Below are positions 4,786 to 5,610 of a stretch of 5,610 nt of DNA, one piece after another. Location: positions 1 to 5,610 of the forward strand of contig PMOP01000542.1 in assembly GCA_003161495.1 (NCBI GenBank), written 5' to 3'. The translations under genes were made by a program, and so were the position numbers. Source of the DNA: Acidobacteriota bacterium. Its GTDB lineage: Bacteria; Acidobacteriota; Terriglobia; Acidiferrales; UBA7541. The stretch's first letter is position 1. Every line of letters begins with the position of its first letter. Under the pieces are notes generated by a model. It was not told where the DNA came from and made no database searches. It was given only the letters and a program-made list of their open reading frames with translations.

Positions 4786-5610
4786 ATGACAAATGTTCAT
4801 CGCGCGACGCGCACCATCGAGATCGCGCGCGCGGCGGGATTCGACCTCTGCGGCATTGCTCCTGCCGCGGAGTTTCCGGAGCTCGCGCACCTGGGCGAAT
4901 GGCTCGAGCGCGGCTACGCGGGAGAAATGCGCTACCTGCAAGACCCGCGGCGGCATTCGCCCGAGCTTGCCATGCACGGTGCGCGCAGCGTCATCGTGTG
5001 CGCGCTCAACTACAATACGGCGTTTCAGCCATCGACCGAGCCGCCCGCGCAGGCCAGCCCGCAATCGGGGCCACGCGGATGGATTTCCCGCTACGCCTGG
5101 GGCGACGACTACCACAATGTCCTGGACGAAAAACTCGAAACGCTGATTCAAAAATTGCGCGGCGAATTCGCTGTGCCCTTCGAGGCGCGAGCCTATGTGG
5201 ATACAGGGCCGATCATTGAACGCGTCGCCGCGAAATATGCGGGGCTCGGCTGGCTGGCCAAAAATACTTGCCTCATCAATGAAGAGATGGGATCGCTATT
5301 TTTTCTGGGCGTGATCGTGACCACGCTCGATCTCGCGCCGCCGCTGCACGCCGCGGAAACGCCCGCGCCGGATTTGTGCGGAAACTGCACGCTTTGCATC
5401 GACGCGTGCCCGACTGGCGCCATCGTCGAGCCATACGTTCTCGACGCAAGGCGCTGCATTTCGTATCTCACGATCGAATTGCGCGGCCCCATCCCCCGGG
5501 AATTGCGAGAACCCATCGGCCGTCACGTCTTCGGCTGCGACATTTGCCAGGACGTTTGCCCGTGGAATCGCCGCGCGCCAGTGACAACGCTGCCGAATTT
5601 CCAGCCGCGC
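4786..5610 (+). CDS. queG: Epoxyqueuosine reductase QueG (3' end beyond window)
   Basis: The first 275 codons of queG are open to the right edge with no stop. QueG is a cobalamin- and iron-sulfur-dependent enzyme in the cytoplasm that reduces epoxyqueuosine to queuosine at tRNA wobble position 34, the last step of queuosine synthesis. Visible marks are GEMRYLQDPRR (46-56), SRYAWGDDYH (101-110), the YVDTGPIIER block (137-146) whose Asp139 matches the family's catalytic Asp, and GLGWLAKNTCLIN (153-165). Two [4Fe-4S] cysteine sets are complete: CGNCTLCIDACPTGA (Cys198, 201, 204, 208), and Cys224 with CDICQDVCPW (Cys251, 254, 258). The ATG at 4786 is forced: an in-frame TAA lies at 4774-4776 and the next Met is residue 48. 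There is no clear Shine-Dalgarno, and a repeat arm ends 12 bases before the ATG. The missing part should be the C-terminal HEAT-like tail. Confidence 0.96.
   Translation, partial: MTNVHRATRTIEIARAAGFDLCGIAPAAEFPELAHLGEWLERGYAGEMRYLQDPRRHSPELAMHGARSVIVCALNYNTAFQPSTEPPAQASPQSGPRGWISRYAWGDDYHNVLDEKLETLIQKLRGEFAVPFEARAYVDTGPIIERVAAKYAGLGWLAKNTCLINEEMGSLFFLGVIVTTLDLAPPLHAAETPAPDLCGNCTLCIDACPTGAIVEPYVLDARRCISYLTIELRGPIPRELREPIGRHVFGCDICQDVCPWNRRAPVTTLPNFQPR

Noticed and set aside
4594..5151. A 185-codon minus-strand frame and an arginine-rich plus-strand frame (4761-5219)
   Set aside because: Both overlap queG in other frames. They are arginine- and alanine-rich, as expected of shadow frames in GC-rich coding DNA, and queG is unmistakable.

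Overview
The window holds ordinary housekeeping and accessory metabolic genes, separated by conspicuous palindromic intergenic repeats. It is GC-rich. Several short imperfect palindromes have arms that begin GTAGC and end GCTAC. From memory, this intergenic style is common in soil Acidobacteriota (Terriglobia, e.g. Koribacter or Sulfotelmatobacter-like genomes), so that phylum is my best inference. No marker gene here proves it. I see no rRNA, tRNA, CRISPR array, transposase, integrase or phage gene.

Layout, left to right. Positions 1-1417 carry three minus-strand genes, read right to left. The first is a small Sec-exported protein I do not recognise (1025-1417). The second is an exported protein with a sulfite-oxidase-like fold followed by a single-heme cytochrome c domain (77-952). 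The third is the start of a DUF2165 membrane protein, whose ATG overlaps the cytochrome stop codon by 4 nt and which runs off the left edge. This looks like a small envelope redox unit. A 250-base divergent intergenic region follows.

Positions 1668-3537 carry three plus-strand genes: a RidA-family protein, an acetamidase/formamidase-family amidohydrolase only 8 bases downstream, and an HpxZ-like (oxalurate catabolism / AtzH-like) protein. All three families touch amide, imine or ureide nitrogen chemistry, so a small nitrogen-salvage cluster is plausible. The HpxZ-like gene is bracketed by two palindromic repeats, and its stop codon overlaps the second one.

A convergent aldo/keto reductase gene (3615-4562, minus) comes next, with a good TATAAT box upstream. 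The AKR/queG intergenic region contains a third long palindrome plus a solitary repeat arm. The window ends inside queG (epoxyqueuosine reductase, tRNA queuosine synthesis), which is open at the right edge and keeps all cysteines expected for two [4Fe-4S] clusters.

I found no convincing undescribed system. The most interesting signal is the repeat family: each outer arm is itself a mini-hairpin with a four-base loop, arms share GTAG/CTAC termini but differ in stem sequence, and copies abut start and stop codons.
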